Positions 63,945 to 64,000 of a stretch of 64,000 nt of DNA are shown here, one piece after another. Each line of letters opens with the position of its first letter. The first letter of the stretch is position 1. The stretch is taken from assembly GCA_950097015.1 (NCBI GenBank), contig CATNEN010000030.1, forward strand, positions 2,217,001 to 2,281,000, read 5' to 3'. The notes under the pieces are model-generated. The model saw only the letters and a program-made list of their open reading frames with translations. It was not told the origin of the DNA and did no database searches. The translations under genes and the position numbers were made by a program. Source of the stretch: Macrostomum hystrix. Lineage: Eukaryota > Platyhelminthes > Macrostomidae.

Positions 63945-64000
63945 ATTGAGCCTGAGTCAATGAGGCTGAGTCAATGAGGCTGAATCAATGAGCCTGAGTC
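63945..64000. repeat. 14-bp tandem repeat, cut by the window end
   Basis: Four copies of ctgagtcaatgagg. Each intact unit contains tgagtca, the consensus AP-1 site. Confidence 0.85.

Overview
The window is animal nuclear DNA. Genes are split into short exons with GT-AG introns, coding exons are GC-richer than the AT-rich DNA around them, tRNA-derived SINEs are frequent, and minisatellites fill much of the sequence. I infer a free-living flatworm (Macrostomum-like). The reasons are the moderate GC, the repeat density, and exons that appear to take a trans-spliced leader at the acceptor. One of these exons would need the leader to supply its AUG. No species assignment can be proved from the sequence alone.

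Layout, left to right. 1-270 is a CT-rich simple repeat and about 290-1250 is a decayed non-LTR retrotransposon. 2471-9088 (+) is a nine-exon ankyrin-repeat gene. 9947-10285 (-) is a small secreted neuropeptide-like precursor with its own 5' UTR exon and TATA-like box. 11088-13560 is a SINE cluster. 13604-15178 (+) encodes a secreted AMOP-domain protein. A 21-bp minisatellite (15.7-17.36 kb) follows. 17603-18752 and 19967-20984 (+) are a tandem pair of secreted Cys-rich paralogues with the same intron phases. 21-26.4 kb is AT-rich spacer with a fold-back element. 26408-33715 (+) is an EI24-type ER membrane/autophagy protein whose last intron holds about 110 copies of a 41-bp repeat. 33.96-35.44 kb is a 30-bp minisatellite. 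36405-37733 (+) is mitochondrial ribosomal protein S24. 38665-43071 (+) is phenylalanine hydroxylase, with a one-base frame disruption in exon 3. 44979-49776 (+) is gamma-tubulin complex component 5. 50.15-54.35 kb is a 35-bp minisatellite. 54.4-64 kb has no gene I can support: it holds two more minisatellites and about 7 kb of repeat-poor DNA that may be regulatory.

The genes are not an operon or pathway set. They are housekeeping genes (MRPS24, PAH, EI24, GCP5) mixed with secreted lineage-specific genes. The common theme is structural. Nearly every gene carries its own private minisatellite in an intron or flank, five genes each carry one type-B SINE in an intron, and several first coding exons begin directly after an acceptor-like AG. 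Exon boundaries were deduced by hand from reading frame, splice consensus and remembered similarity to the human families; no alignment or transcript was available.
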